A stretch of DNA of 64,000 nt. Source: Bacillus massilioanorexius (lineage in GTDB: Bacteria; Bacillota; Bacilli; Bacillales; DSM-1321). The stretch covers positions 62,001 through 126,000 of the forward strand of contig NZ_CABKRX010000083.1 of NCBI RefSeq assembly GCF_902374955.1, given 5' to 3'. The position numbers and the translations under genes are program-made. A model generated the notes under the pieces. It worked only from the letters and a program-made list of their open reading frames with translations, was not told where the DNA came from and searched no databases. Positions 1-9,832 of this stretch are shown here, in pieces (position 1 is the first letter of the stretch; each line of letters opens with the position of its first letter).

Positions 1-21
1 TACTATAAGTGATTTATTCAC
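1..21 (-). CDS. pyrF: Orotidine 5'-phosphate decarboxylase, N-terminal fragment
   Basis: Only the first seven codons are in the window. They start at a GTG whose first G is the last base of the pyrD stop codon TAG, and they read VNKSLIV. This matches the usual beginning of Bacillus PyrF (residues of the type SLIVALDF). Orotidylate decarboxylase makes UMP from OMP and follows pyrD in the pyr operon of Bacillus. The call rests on position plus seven residues, so it is inferred from synteny more than from domain content. Confidence 0.75.
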
Positions 22-932
22 TATTTCCAGCTCCTTCCGATGCATTCTGTGATATGCCCATATCCTAATTCTTCAAGTAAAGCTGGAAGTTTTTCAATAA
101 TAGTTGGGCAAACAAAAGGATCCACAAAGTTTGCAGTTCCAACTGCTACTGCACTTGCTCCTGCATAAAAAAATTCAATCACATCTTCAGCATTCGTTAT
201 ACCACCCATACCGATGATTGGAATATTGACTTGTTGACTAACTTCATGAATCATACGGATGGCAACGGGTTTAATAGCAGGTCCGGATAAGCCACCTGTT
301 TTATTAGCTATTACTGGTTTTGCCGTTTTCAAATCTAATTTCATACCTAACAATGTATTAATCATTGTTAAACCATCTGCTCCACCGTCTTCAACAGCTT
401 TTGCCATTTCAACAATATTTGTTACGTTTGGAGATAGCTTTACATAAACAGGTACTTGAGAAGCTTCTTTTACTTTTCTCGTTAAACGTTTGGCCGTTTC
501 TGGATCCGTACCAAAGGCGATACCGCCTTCTTTAACGTTGGGACAAGAAATATTTAATTCGAGTGCTGAAACGTTTGTTGCAGTAGATATTTCTTTAGCA
601 ACTTCAACATAATCTTCCTCAGTAGAACCTGCGACATTTGCAATAATAGGAAGATCAAATTGCTCTAACCATTTTAATTCATTATTCATTACATGCTCTA
701 ATCCAGGATTTTGTAGACCTATAGCATTTAACATACCTGCATGTGTCTCAGCAACGCGTGGTGTTGGATTTCCAAATCTACTTTCTACTGTTGTAGCTTT
801 GATCATAATGGATCCTAATACATTTAAATCATATAACTCACTAAACTCTTTACCAAAACCAAAGCATCCAGACGCAGGCATGATAGGATTTTTAAGTGAT
901 AAACCTGGTAGTTCTATCTGTAATTTACTCAT
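21..932 (-). CDS. pyrD: Dihydroorotate dehydrogenase B, catalytic subunit
   Basis: This 303-residue FMN enzyme oxidises dihydroorotate to orotate in the cytosol. It is the class 1B type, which passes electrons through PyrK to NAD. The start MSKLQIELPGL is typical. The segment LNISCPNVKEGG near residues 127-138 carries the active-site Cys that marks class 1 enzymes. A glycine-rich phosphate-binding segment, IIGMGGI, lies near residue 240. The ATG overlaps the end of pyrK by 4 bases (ATGA), so the two are probably translationally coupled. Length is normal for the family. Confidence 0.98.
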   Translation of the reverse strand: MSKLQIELPGLSLKNPIMPASGCFGFGKEFSELYDLNVLGSIMIKATTVESRFGNPTPRVAETHAGMLNAIGLQNPGLEHVMNNELKWLEQFDLPIIANVAGSTEEDYVEVAKEISTATNVSALELNISCPNVKEGGIAFGTDPETAKRLTRKVKEASQVPVYVKLSPNVTNIVEMAKAVEDGGADGLTMINTLLGMKLDLKTAKPVIANKTGGLSGPAIKPVAIRMIHEVSQQVNIPIIGMGGITNAEDVIEFFYAGASAVAVGTANFVDPFVCPTIIEKLPALLEELGYGHITECIGRSWK

Positions 933-1708
933 AGGATCACCTCTCCCGAACGAAAAACTGGTCCGTCGCTGCAGACTTTTTTGTAATTATGACCTGGACG
1001 ATTATCGTTTGTTTTACATACACATGCATAACATGCTCCAATTCCACAACCCATTCTTTCTTCAAGAGATAAGAATACTTTTTTATGAGAATAATTGTTT
1101 TCTAATGCTTTTAGCATTGGCGTAGGTCCACAAGAATATAAAATATCAAAATCTATCGCTTTTTTTTCAATAATATCGGTAACAAACCCTTGTTCACCTA
1201 ATGAACCATCGACAGTCGCTATATAGGTATCGCCTAATGCAGAGAATTTTTCTTCATAGAATGCGACATTTTGGGACTGAAAGCCTAAAACGTGAATTAC
1301 TTTAACTCCTTTTTCCACTAAACGTTGAGATAGTTCATAAAGTGGTGGTACACCAATTCCACCACCAACTAGAAGAGCTATCTCACCATTTCTAGCTTCT
1401 TCTATAGGAAAGCCATTTCCTAATGGTCCTAATACATCAACTGTTTCATTAGCTCTTTTTTCAGCTAATAATTTTGTCCCTCTTCCTTCTGCGCGATAGA
1501 TCATTGTAAATTGATTTAATTTGGGATTAATAGAACAAATACTAATCGGTCTTCTTAGAAGTGGCTCAAAACTATCCGATACTTTAATATGAACAAATTG
1601 ACCAGGTTGCTTCATCTCAGAAACGAGCTCACCCTGAAGGGTAAGCTCGAAAATTGATTGTGCAATTTCATTCTGACTAATGACTGTTAATCTTTCATTT
1701 TTCTTCAT
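929..1708 (-). CDS. pyrK: Dihydroorotate dehydrogenase B, electron transfer subunit
   Basis: This 259-residue subunit carries FAD and a [2Fe-2S] cluster and links PyrD to NAD. The N-terminal ferredoxin-reductase-like FAD domain has the motif RRPISI. An NAD-binding domain follows (LLVGGGIGVPPLYEL), and the C-terminal cluster motif is seen as GCGIGACYACVC followed later by KVCSDGP, giving four cysteines. It begins on the last base of the pyrAB stop (TAATG) and overlaps pyrD by 4 bases. This tight packing fits a single polycistronic pyr message and a stable PyrD-PyrK complex. Confidence 0.97.
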   Translation of the reverse strand: MKKNERLTVISQNEIAQSIFELTLQGELVSEMKQPGQFVHIKVSDSFEPLLRRPISICSINPKLNQFTMIYRAEGRGTKLLAEKRANETVDVLGPLGNGFPIEEARNGEIALLVGGGIGVPPLYELSQRLVEKGVKVIHVLGFQSQNVAFYEEKFSALGDTYIATVDGSLGEQGFVTDIIEKKAIDFDILYSCGPTPMLKALENNYSHKKVFLSLEERMGCGIGACYACVCKTNDNRPGHNYKKVCSDGPVFRSGEVIL

Positions 1709-4700
1709 TAAATTGCACCTTCCTTTTGCAATTTGTGCATGGCTTCAGCTGAAAAAGTCATTGATTCAAATACTCGCAAAATCGCTTCAGCTGTATCAAG
1801 TGAAGTTAAACATGGTACTCCATTTTCAACTGACTCACGACGAATTCTAAATCCATCTCGTTCTGGTTGTTTACCTTTTGTTAACGTATTAATAACAAAT
1901 TGTGCCTCGCCATTTCGAATTACATCTAGTAAGGTTGGCTCATCAGATCCGATTTTATTAACAATCTTAACCGGAATTCCTGCTTTTTGTAATAATGAGG
2001 CTGTTCCACTTGTCGCCAATAGTTGATAGCCAATGTTATGGAATCTTTTCGCTAACTGTAATGCTTCCTCTTTATCTTTATCCGCAATTGTTAATAGTAC
2101 AGATCCATGCATTTTCATTTGAATACCGGAAGCTACTAAACCTTTGTATAGAGCTTTTTCTAATGTTGAATCTTTTCCCATTACTTCACCTGTAGATTTC
2201 ATCTCAGGTCCTAATGTAATATCCACTCTTCTCAGTTTTGCAAACGAGAATACTGGGACTTTAACAAAGACACCATCTTGCTCTTTAACAAGCCCTGATT
2301 GATATCCTTGCTCTTTTAAGCTTTGTCCTAATATTACTTTTGTCGCTACATTCGCCATTGGTACATTTGTAATTTTACTTAAAAATGGCACTGTACGACT
2401 TGAGCGAGGATTTACTTCAATAACAAATACATCATCGTCTTTTACAACGTATTGAATATTCAATAACCCAATAATATTTAGTCCTCTTGCAAGACTTTTC
2501 GTATAAGCAATAATTTTATCTTTCACGATTTGTGAAATATTTTGAGGTGGATATACCGCAATACTATCGCCTGAGTGAACTCCAGCTCGCTCAATATGCT
2601 CCATTATTCCAGGGATTACAACATCTTTTCCATCTGAAATAGCATCAACCTCAATTTCTTTCCCTGTTACATAGCGGTCAATCAATACAGGATGCTCTGG
2701 ATTTACTTTTACCGCATTTTCCATATAATGCAGTAGCTCCTGTTCTTTATAAACAATTTCCATTGCACGACCTCCTAATACATATGAAGGACGTACCAAT
2801 ACTGGATATCCGATATCTGTTGCAATGGTTACTGCTTCTTCAACCGATGTTGCTGTTTTCCCTTTCGGCTGTGGAATTCCTAGTTCGGTTAAAGCATGTT
2901 CAAATTTATCTCGGTTTTCAGCGCGATCTAAATCTTCAAGTGAAGTTCCTAGTATTTTCACACCACGTTCAACTAATTTATCGGCTAGGTTAATAGCTGT
3001 TTGACCACCAAATTGAACAACTACACCCTCTGGTTTTTCAAGATCGATAATATGCATAACATCTTCAATTGTTAATGGCTCAAAATACAGCTTATCCGAA
3101 ATGCTAAAATCTGTTGAAACCGTTTCAGGATTGTTGTTAATAATAATTGCTTCATAGCCAGCTTGATTAATTGCCCATACAGAGTGAACAGTTGCATAAT
3201 CAAACTCTACACCTTGACCGATGCGAATTGGACCTGAACCTAGTACGATTACACTCTTACGATCTGTTACAATACTTTCATTTTCTTCTTCGTATGTTCC
3301 GTAGAAATAAGGAGTTTCTGATTCAAATTCCGCTGCACAAGTATCAACCATTTTGTAAACAGGTGTTAATTGATTTTCTTTTCTCCAATTGTAAACATCT
3401 AATTCTGTTGAATTCCATAACTTCGCAATAGTAATATCCGCAAAACCGGATTCTTTTGCTTTTGTTGCTACTTCTAAATTAAATGGTGCACTTGCTACTT
3501 CTTTTTCTAGCTTAATAATATTCTCAAACTTTTTCAGGAAGAACAAGTCGATTTTGCTCCAAGCGTGAATAGTTTCAATTGTTACTCCACGTCTTAACGC
3601 TTCACCAATATAGAATAAACGCTCATCACCAGCTTTTCTAATACGCTTCTCAATTAACTCATCTGTAATCTGTTCGTCATCTTTTAAACCAAGATGATAA
3701 ATACCAGATTCTAATGAACGTACTGCTTTTAACAGCGACTCTTCCAACGAACGACCAATTGCCATTACTTCACCAGTAGCTTTCATTTGTGTTCCAAGGT
3801 GGCGATTGGCTGATTCAAATTTATCAAAAGGCCATCTAGGGATTTTAGAAACTACATAGTCTAATGCTGGTTCAAAGCTTGCGTATGTTTTGCCTGTTAC
3901 AGGGTTCATCATTTCATCTAAAGTTAATCCAACAGCAATTTTTGCTGCTAATTTTGCAATTGGGTAACCAGTTGCTTTAGAAGCAAGTGCTGACGAACGG
4001 CTTACACGTGGATTTACTTCGATAATATAGTAATTGAAGCTATCTGGATCTAGTGCAAGCTGAACATTACATCCACCTTCTATTTGTAGGGCACGGATAA
4101 TTTTTAAAGAACAGTTACGTAATAATTGATATTCACGATCACTTAATGTTTGGCTTGGCGCAACAACGATTGAATCACCAGTGTGTACACCAACCGGATC
4201 AATATTTTCCATATTACATACGACAATTGCATTGTCATTGCTATCTCGCATTACTTCGTATTCGATTTCTTTAAAGCCTGCAATACTTTTTTCAATTAAA
4301 CACTGTGTTACAGGGCTATGTTTCAATCCACTAGTTACGATTTCAATTAGTTCTTCTTCATTAGAACAAATACCACCGCCAGTTCCACCAAGTGTGAATG
4401 CAGGTCTTACTATAATTGGATATCCTACACGGTTAACGAACGTATATGCTTCTTCAAGAGTGTGAATGATATCACTGTCAGGTACTGGTTCTCCTAACTC
4501 ATTCATTAGAGTTCTGAAAAGATCACGATCTTCTGCTTGTTCAATCGCTGAAAGTTTTGTTCCAAGAATCTCTACGCCACATTCTTCAAGAACACCCGCT
4601 TCAGAAAGTTCAACAGCTAAGTTTAGCCCTGTTTGACCTCCTAATGTGGGTAGCAATGCATCTGGGCGTTCTTTACGAATGATTTTACTAACGAATTCAA

Positions 4701-4911
4701 GTGTTAACGGTTCTATGTAAACAGCATCTGCTATTTCAGTATCTGTCATGATTGTTGCTGGGTTGGAGTTTATTAAAATAACTCGGTAGCCTTCTTCTTT
4801 AAGTGCAATACAAGCTTGGGTTCCCGCATAATCAAATTCCGCTGCTTGACCGATAATGATAGGACCTGAGCCTATAACAAGTATGCTTTTAATGTCTGTA
4901 CGTTTTGGCAT
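1708..4911 (-). CDS. pyrAB: Carbamoyl phosphate synthase, pyrimidine-specific, large subunit
   Basis: This 1067-residue enzyme makes carbamoyl phosphate from bicarbonate, ATP and ammonia delivered by PyrAA. It shows the expected internal duplication. Two ATP-grasp halves begin near residues 1 and 550, each with a glycine-rich start (VIGSGPIIIGQAAEFDYAG and VLGSGPIRIGQGVEFDYA). A C-terminal allosteric MGS-like domain carries SVLLTIADKDKEEAL. Length matches Bacillus PyrAB (about 1070). The ATG overlaps the pyrAA stop by one base. A pyrimidine-regulated enzyme is expected from its place behind PyrR attenuators. Confidence 0.98.
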   Translation of the reverse strand: MPKRTDIKSILVIGSGPIIIGQAAEFDYAGTQACIALKEEGYRVILINSNPATIMTDTEIADAVYIEPLTLEFVSKIIRKERPDALLPTLGGQTGLNLAVELSEAGVLEECGVEILGTKLSAIEQAEDRDLFRTLMNELGEPVPDSDIIHTLEEAYTFVNRVGYPIIVRPAFTLGGTGGGICSNEEELIEIVTSGLKHSPVTQCLIEKSIAGFKEIEYEVMRDSNDNAIVVCNMENIDPVGVHTGDSIVVAPSQTLSDREYQLLRNCSLKIIRALQIEGGCNVQLALDPDSFNYYIIEVNPRVSRSSALASKATGYPIAKLAAKIAVGLTLDEMMNPVTGKTYASFEPALDYVVSKIPRWPFDKFESANRHLGTQMKATGEVMAIGRSLEESLLKAVRSLESGIYHLGLKDDEQITDELIEKRIRKAGDERLFYIGEALRRGVTIETIHAWSKIDLFFLKKFENIIKLEKEVASAPFNLEVATKAKESGFADITIAKLWNSTELDVYNWRKENQLTPVYKMVDTCAAEFESETPYFYGTYEEENESIVTDRKSVIVLGSGPIRIGQGVEFDYATVHSVWAINQAGYEAIIINNNPETVSTDFSISDKLYFEPLTIEDVMHIIDLEKPEGVVVQFGGQTAINLADKLVERGVKILGTSLEDLDRAENRDKFEHALTELGIPQPKGKTATSVEEAVTIATDIGYPVLVRPSYVLGGRAMEIVYKEQELLHYMENAVKVNPEHPVLIDRYVTGKEIEVDAISDGKDVVIPGIMEHIERAGVHSGDSIAVYPPQNISQIVKDKIIAYTKSLARGLNIIGLLNIQYVVKDDDVFVIEVNPRSSRTVPFLSKITNVPMANVATKVILGQSLKEQGYQSGLVKEQDGVFVKVPVFSFAKLRRVDITLGPEMKSTGEVMGKDSTLEKALYKGLVASGIQMKMHGSVLLTIADKDKEEALQLAKRFHNIGYQLLATSGTASLLQKAGIPVKIVNKIGSDEPTLLDVIRNGEAQFVINTLTKGKQPERDGFRIRRESVENGVPCLTSLDTAEAILRVFESMTFSAEAMHKLQKEGAI

Positions 4912-5996
4912 TATTTTTCTACCTCCGCTTTTGCTGCTTCAATCATGTTAATGAATTGATTAAATAATCCATTTGCATCCTCTGGACCAGGCGATGCTTC
5001 TGGATGATATTGTACGGTGAATGCTGGGTATTCCTTATGTTTTAAACCTTCTACCGTTCCATCATTTAATGCAATATGTGTAATTTCTAATGGTGTATTG
5101 CCTATCGAATCTTCTTCAACCGTATATCCGTGGTTTTGAGATGTAATCGAAATCTTACCTGTAGCTAAATCTTTTACAGGATGATTTGAACCACGATGAC
5201 CGAATTTCAATGGTGCTGTGTTTGCTCCATTTGCTAAAGCGAATAACTGATGTCCTAAACAAATCCCAAACAGAGGTACCTTCCCTTGCACACCTTTGAT
5301 CATTTCAATTGCTTGAGGAACATCCTTTGGATCACCAGGTCCATTTGATAACATAATTCCATCTGGACTTAAGTTCAGAATCTCTTCAGCTGTTATATTG
5401 TAAGGTACAACGACTACATCACAATCTCTTTTATTTAGTTCACGAAGAATTCCGTGCTTCATACCAAAATCAACTAATACAACTCGAGAACCTCTTCCTG
5501 GACTTGGGTAAGCTCTTTTTGTAGATACTTTCTTTACTTGGTCGTTAGGTAAAACCGTTGCCTTTAAAATTTCAATAACATCTTCTGGTTTTTTTTCAAC
5601 ATTCGTTAAAGCACCTTTTAATGTACCGTATTGACGGATAATTCTTGTTAATTTTCTAGTATCAATCCCTGAGATTCCAGGAATTTTATTACGTTTAAAA
5701 TACTCATCTAACGTACATTCATTTCTCCAGTTAGATGGGAAATCTGCCACTTCTTTTACTATAAATCCTGAAATAGCAGGTGTAATCGATTCAAAATCAT
5801 CTCTATTAATTCCGTAATTTCCAATCAGTGGGTATGTGAGGGTAACGATTTGACCGCAATATGAAGGATCCGATAACACTTCTTGATATCCTGTCATTCC
5901 AGTATTAAATACAACCTCTCCCATTCTCTCAACATCCGCTCCGAATGCTTCCCCTATGAATACTGTTCCATCTTCTAAAATCAGTTGTCTTTTCAT
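4911..5996 (-). CDS. pyrAA: Carbamoyl phosphate synthase, pyrimidine-specific, small subunit
   Basis: This is the glutamine amidotransferase subunit that hydrolyses glutamine and channels ammonia to PyrAB. I chose the internal ATG giving MKRQLILEDGTVF (361 residues, close to the family length of about 364) over an upstream start 20 codons earlier. It overlaps the pyrC stop as ATGA and has an AAGGAGAG ribosome site just before it. The N-terminal half is the CPSase small-chain domain. The class I amidotransferase domain shows the nucleophile in FGICLGHQLFAL and a later QYHPEASPGP, giving the Cys-His-Glu triad. Confidence 0.97.
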   Translation of the reverse strand: MKRQLILEDGTVFIGEAFGADVERMGEVVFNTGMTGYQEVLSDPSYCGQIVTLTYPLIGNYGINRDDFESITPAISGFIVKEVADFPSNWRNECTLDEYFKRNKIPGISGIDTRKLTRIIRQYGTLKGALTNVEKKPEDVIEILKATVLPNDQVKKVSTKRAYPSPGRGSRVVLVDFGMKHGILRELNKRDCDVVVVPYNITAEEILNLSPDGIMLSNGPGDPKDVPQAIEMIKGVQGKVPLFGICLGHQLFALANGANTAPLKFGHRGSNHPVKDLATGKISITSQNHGYTVEEDSIGNTPLEITHIALNDGTVEGLKHKEYPAFTVQYHPEASPGPEDANGLFNQFINMIEAAKAEVEK

Positions 5997-7279
5997 GCTT
6001 GAATGCTCTCCTTCTGCCAAACTACTTTTCCTTCGACCATTGTTAATACTGGCCATCCCTTACAGTTCCAACCTGCAAAAGGAGTATTGATTCCTTTAGA
6101 GGCAAATTCTTTAACATCAATTTCTTTCTCTTCATTTAAATCAAGTAACACTACATCAGCTAGCTTCCCTTCTTGTAATGTTCCATATGGAAGCTTAAAT
6201 GCTTCTGAAGGTTTACTTGTTAAAAAGCTTAATAATTGCTCTAGTGTAATAATGTGCTTTTCTACTAAATGTGTGTAAAGAAGAGGAAATGCTGTTTCCA
6301 AACCAACAATTCCAAATGGCGCTAATTCGATTTTCTCAGCTTTTTCTTCTGCTGTATGAGGCGCATGATCTGTCGCAATAAAATCAATTGTTCCATCTAA
6401 TAATCCTTCAATTAATGCTGCATGGTCTTTCTTTCCTCTTAGCGGTGGATTCATTTTATAGTTTGTATCAAGACCTGGAATATCATCTTCACAAAGTAAC
6501 AAATGATGTGGTGTAACTTCTGCTGTTACTTTGATCCCAGCTCTTTTAGCATCTCTTACCACTCGCACCGAGCCTTCTGTACTAATATGGCAGACATGAT
6601 AGTGACAATCTGCCGCTTCAGCTAAAAGAACATCTCTGGCAATTTGAACCGATTCACAAACAGATGGTATACCATTTAGCCCATGCTTTTTAGAAAATTC
6701 TCCTTCATGCACACAACCTTTATTAATCAACGTATTTTCTTCACAGTGCGCTACAATAGCTGCATCTACTTTTGCGGCATTTTTCATTGCTTCTAACATC
6801 ATTGCCGCTGATTGTACTCCAACACCATCATCAGTGAAGGCAAATGCACCAGCTTGTTTTAATTCATCAAGATTTGTTAACTCCTGACCTGCTTCACGTA
6901 TTGTAATAGAACCATATGGTAAAACGCGTACAACCGCAGTTTCTTCGATACGTTTCATCAAGTTAGTCATATTTTCTTTTGTATCTGGAACTGGACGAGT
7001 ATTTGGCATTGCAGCAACAGTTGTAAAACCACCACGAGCTGCTGCTTTAGTACCAGTTTCAATCGTTTCTTTCTTCTCCCCACCTGGCTCACGTAAATGA
7101 ACATGTAAGTCTACAAAACCTGGTGATACTACTAATCCAGTAGCATCAATTATTTCACAGTCATTATCGTTAATTTGGTCAGCAATCTCAACAATATATC
7201 CGTTATCTATTTTTAAATCCTTTGCTTCTAGTTTGCCTTCATTATTAAACAATTGACCATTCTTTATTAAAGTTGCCAT
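5993..7279 (-). CDS. pyrC: Dihydroorotase
   Basis: This 428-residue zinc amidohydrolase closes carbamoyl-aspartate to dihydroorotate, the third step of UMP synthesis. The metal-binding motif HVHLREPG is at about residues 59-66, and IATDHAPH near residue 300 gives the later Asp and His ligands. Length equals the B. subtilis enzyme. The start has a GAAGGGAGA ribosome site that lies inside the end of pyrB. The two genes overlap by 35 bases, more than at the other pyr junctions. Confidence 0.97.
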   Translation of the reverse strand: MATLIKNGQLFNNEGKLEAKDLKIDNGYIVEIADQINDNDCEIIDATGLVVSPGFVDLHVHLREPGGEKKETIETGTKAAARGGFTTVAAMPNTRPVPDTKENMTNLMKRIEETAVVRVLPYGSITIREAGQELTNLDELKQAGAFAFTDDGVGVQSAAMMLEAMKNAAKVDAAIVAHCEENTLINKGCVHEGEFSKKHGLNGIPSVCESVQIARDVLLAEAADCHYHVCHISTEGSVRVVRDAKRAGIKVTAEVTPHHLLLCEDDIPGLDTNYKMNPPLRGKKDHAALIEGLLDGTIDFIATDHAPHTAEEKAEKIELAPFGIVGLETAFPLLYTHLVEKHIITLEQLLSFLTSKPSEAFKLPYGTLQEGKLADVVLLDLNEEKEIDVKEFASKGINTPFAGWNCKGWPVLTMVEGKVVWQKESIQA

Positions 7280-8183
7280 TGATAATTCTCCCTTCAGCTT
7301 TTGTTCCTTTTAATGCTCTCTTAAGTACAGCCATACGAATAAAAACACCGTTTTCCATTTGTTTAAATATTCTAGAACGTTCACATTCTATTAACTCTTC
7401 ATCTATCTCTACATTACGATTGACTGGTGCAGGATGCATAATGATGCTTTTCTCTTTCATTTGTCTTTCTCGTTCCTTCGTAAGTCCATATCTTTGTAGA
7501 TATTCTTCTTTACTTCCAACCATTTCCTCATCATGACGTTCGTGTTGAATTCTTAATAACATTACAACATCTGATGTTTGAACAGCTGTATCTATATCTT
7601 CATATTCTCCAGTTCGAATTGTTTCATCAAACCACTCTTGTGGGCCTGAGAACACAACAGTTGCTCCCAATCTTGTTAAAGCATCGGCATTTGAACGAGC
7701 AACACGACTATGTCGTATATCACCAATAATCGCTACTTTTAATCCTTTAAAACTGCCAAACTCTTGAACTATGGTTAATAAATCTAATAGACATTGTGTT
7801 GGATGATGTCCGCAGCCATCTCCAGCATTTATTATAGGTATATTTACCTTATTGATTAGCTGATTGAAGTATTGATCTTCATAGTGGCGGATTACCACTG
7901 CTCCTACTCCAATTGATTCTAAAGTTTTTACTGTATCGTAAAGCGTTTCACCTTTTTGTACACTAGAAGTCGATACTTCAAAAGGAATTACATCTAATCC
8001 AAGTTTTCTTTCAGCTACTTCAAAACTCACTTTCGTTCTTGTGCTGTTTTCAAAAAATAAATTAGCCGTAAATGTCTGACAATTTGGTGTCCATACATCC
8101 CCGTTTGCGAAGTTTCTTGCATCATTTAATATTTCATTAATTTCTGTAACAGATAACTCATTAGTTGTTAATAAATGATTCAT
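7245..8183 (-). CDS. pyrB: Aspartate carbamoyltransferase
   Basis: This 312-residue catalytic chain joins carbamoyl phosphate and aspartate. The carbamoyl phosphate site FFENSTRTKVSFEVA is at residues 44-58. HHPTQCLLDL near residue 126 is the second carbamoyl phosphate signature. No regulatory pyrI chain is present, as in other Bacillus. The C-terminus is slightly longer than the B. subtilis protein (about 304 residues) and runs into pyrC. It follows a PyrR attenuator, so its expression should fall when UMP or UTP is high. Confidence 0.97.
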   Translation of the reverse strand: MNHLLTTNELSVTEINEILNDARNFANGDVWTPNCQTFTANLFFENSTRTKVSFEVAERKLGLDVIPFEVSTSSVQKGETLYDTVKTLESIGVGAVVIRHYEDQYFNQLINKVNIPIINAGDGCGHHPTQCLLDLLTIVQEFGSFKGLKVAIIGDIRHSRVARSNADALTRLGATVVFSGPQEWFDETIRTGEYEDIDTAVQTSDVVMLLRIQHERHDEEMVGSKEEYLQRYGLTKERERQMKEKSIIMHPAPVNRNVEIDEELIECERSRIFKQMENGVFIRMAVLKRALKGTKAEGRIINGNFNKEWSIV

Positions 8184-8223
8184 TAGTGTCTTCCTCCTTT
8201 ACGAATTAAACGCAAAACTTTCT

Positions 8224-8353
8224 AAAAAAGCACCCTAAACATTTGATTTAGGGTGCTTTTTTAAATAGCTCGTACTTCATATACAATCCATTACAAATTG
8301 TATATGAAGTGTACGTTCTATTTTTTTTACACCCTTATAAGCCTCTCTGGACT
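8224..8353 (-). promoter_or_regulatory. PyrR attenuator between pyrP and pyrB
   Basis: On the minus strand the sequence AGTCCAGAGAGGCT (8353-8340) matches the PyrR binding-loop consensus ARUCCNGNGAGGYU. Downstream lies a strong terminator: a 14-bp stem at 8226-8239 and 8247-8260 with a 7-base loop, followed by T residues. Between them, bases 8274-8310 form a second, perfect 14-bp inverted repeat that could take part in the antiterminator. UMP-bound PyrR binding should free the terminator and switch off pyrB and later genes. Confidence 0.92.
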
Positions 8354-8372
8354 TCTTTTTAAAAGGTGAACC

Positions 8373-9680
8373 TTATTCTGTTTTTTCTTCAAACATATCC
8401 TTTGGTGTCTCTGCACCAGGTAATACTAAGTTTAAGATAACTCCGACGATTGCTGCTAAAGCCATTCCTGAAAGTGAGAATTGTTCTCCAATTTGTATGA
8501 ATGCTCCACCAATTCCTAATACTAAGATAACTGAAGCGATAATTAAGTTTCTATTTTTACCAAAGTCTACTTTATTATCAATTAACATACGAAGACCACT
8601 TGATGCAATAATCCCGAATAGAAGGATTGAGATACCACCCATTACAGCTTGTGGAATCGAATTAATTAATGCTGAAATCTTTCCTACGAATCCAAACATG
8701 ATGGCAATTGTTGCCGCTCCTCCAATTACATACACACTGAAAGCACGTGTAATCGCTAATACTCCAATGTTTTCACCATAAGATGTAAGTGGTGGACCTC
8801 CAATGAATGAACCAATAATAATTCCTGTTCCATCACCTAAAATCGAGCGGTGAAGACCTGGTTTTTTAATAAAGTTTCTTCCTACTACCTTACTTAAAAC
8901 TAGCTGATGTCCAATATGTTCAGACAGTGTTACTACTGCAACTGGAATCATTACTATCGCAATTTCCCAACTTATAACTGGATCATAGTTCACAAAAGGT
9001 ACCATGAATTGTGGTACTTCAAACCAAGGAGCTGCCTTGACACCATCAAAATCGACAATTCCTACTGCAATCGCAGTTAAATATCCTGCGATAATACCAA
9101 TTAATATAGGAATAATTTTTAAAAATCCTTTTAAGAATACTGATGCAATAATCGTAATTGCCAAGGTAACAAGTGCTACACTAAAATGTGTTAAACTATA
9201 CTCTTGATCTGGTGTACCAAAATTTTTATACATGGCCATCCCTGCAGCCGTTCCCGCTAAACCTAATCCAATAACCATGATAACTGGACCAACTACTACT
9301 GGTGGTAAAATTTTAAATAACCAATTGACACCGGCTTTTTTTATAATGAGTGCGATAATTCCATAAACAATCCCCGCAAGGAAACAACCAAACATAACCG
9401 ATTCTGGACCGCCCAAACTTTTTGCTAGACCAATAGGTGCAATAAACGCAAAGGATGAACCTAAGTATGCTGGTATTTGCCCCTTCGTAATTAATAAATA
9501 AGCTAAAGTTCCTAAACCACTTGATACTAATGCAACAGCGGGACTTAAACCTGTCAAAAACGGTACAAGCACCGTTGCCCCAAACATTGCGAATACGTGC
9601 TGAATGCTAAGCGTTAACCATTGAAACGGCTTTGGCACTTCCTCTACATCTAAAACTCTGTCTCTTACTTGTTGTTCCAT
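8373..9680 (-). CDS. pyrP: Uracil permease
   Basis: This 435-residue integral membrane protein belongs to the NCS2 nucleobase:cation symporter family and imports uracil. It has about 12 to 14 hydrophobic segments. The conserved family segments include QHVFAMFGATVLVPFL near residues 27-42 and the substrate-site region TLSEHIGHQLVLSKVVGR near 252-269. It sits between pyrR and pyrB, each junction carrying a PyrR attenuator, so uptake and synthesis are repressed together when pyrimidines are plentiful. Confidence 0.96.
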   Translation of the reverse strand: MEQQVRDRVLDVEEVPKPFQWLTLSIQHVFAMFGATVLVPFLTGLSPAVALVSSGLGTLAYLLITKGQIPAYLGSSFAFIAPIGLAKSLGGPESVMFGCFLAGIVYGIIALIIKKAGVNWLFKILPPVVVGPVIMVIGLGLAGTAAGMAMYKNFGTPDQEYSLTHFSVALVTLAITIIASVFLKGFLKIIPILIGIIAGYLTAIAVGIVDFDGVKAAPWFEVPQFMVPFVNYDPVISWEIAIVMIPVAVVTLSEHIGHQLVLSKVVGRNFIKKPGLHRSILGDGTGIIIGSFIGGPPLTSYGENIGVLAITRAFSVYVIGGAATIAIMFGFVGKISALINSIPQAVMGGISILLFGIIASSGLRMLIDNKVDFGKNRNLIIASVILVLGIGGAFIQIGEQFSLSGMALAAIVGVILNLVLPGAETPKDMFEEKTE

Positions 9681-9711
9681 TTTGTATTCCTCCCCACCTT
9701 GTTATAAAACA

Positions 9712-9814
9712 AAAGCCCTCGTCTAAACGAGGGCTTTAAGGGCAGAATGACATACTAGTTTTCTATAATACAGAATGACTAGCAGCTTCTTCCCTTTGTT
9801 AGCCTCGCAGGACT
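9712..9814 (-). promoter_or_regulatory. PyrR attenuator between pyrR and pyrP
   Basis: The minus strand reads AGTCCTGCGAGGCT at 9814-9801, a good PyrR RNA-binding loop. It is followed by a GC-rich terminator hairpin at 9712-9722 and 9727-9737 with a T-rich tail. The arrangement matches the second attenuator of the B. subtilis pyr operon and should control pyrP and the genes after it. Confidence 0.93.
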
Positions 9815-9832
9815 ATCATTAAAAGGGTATCT

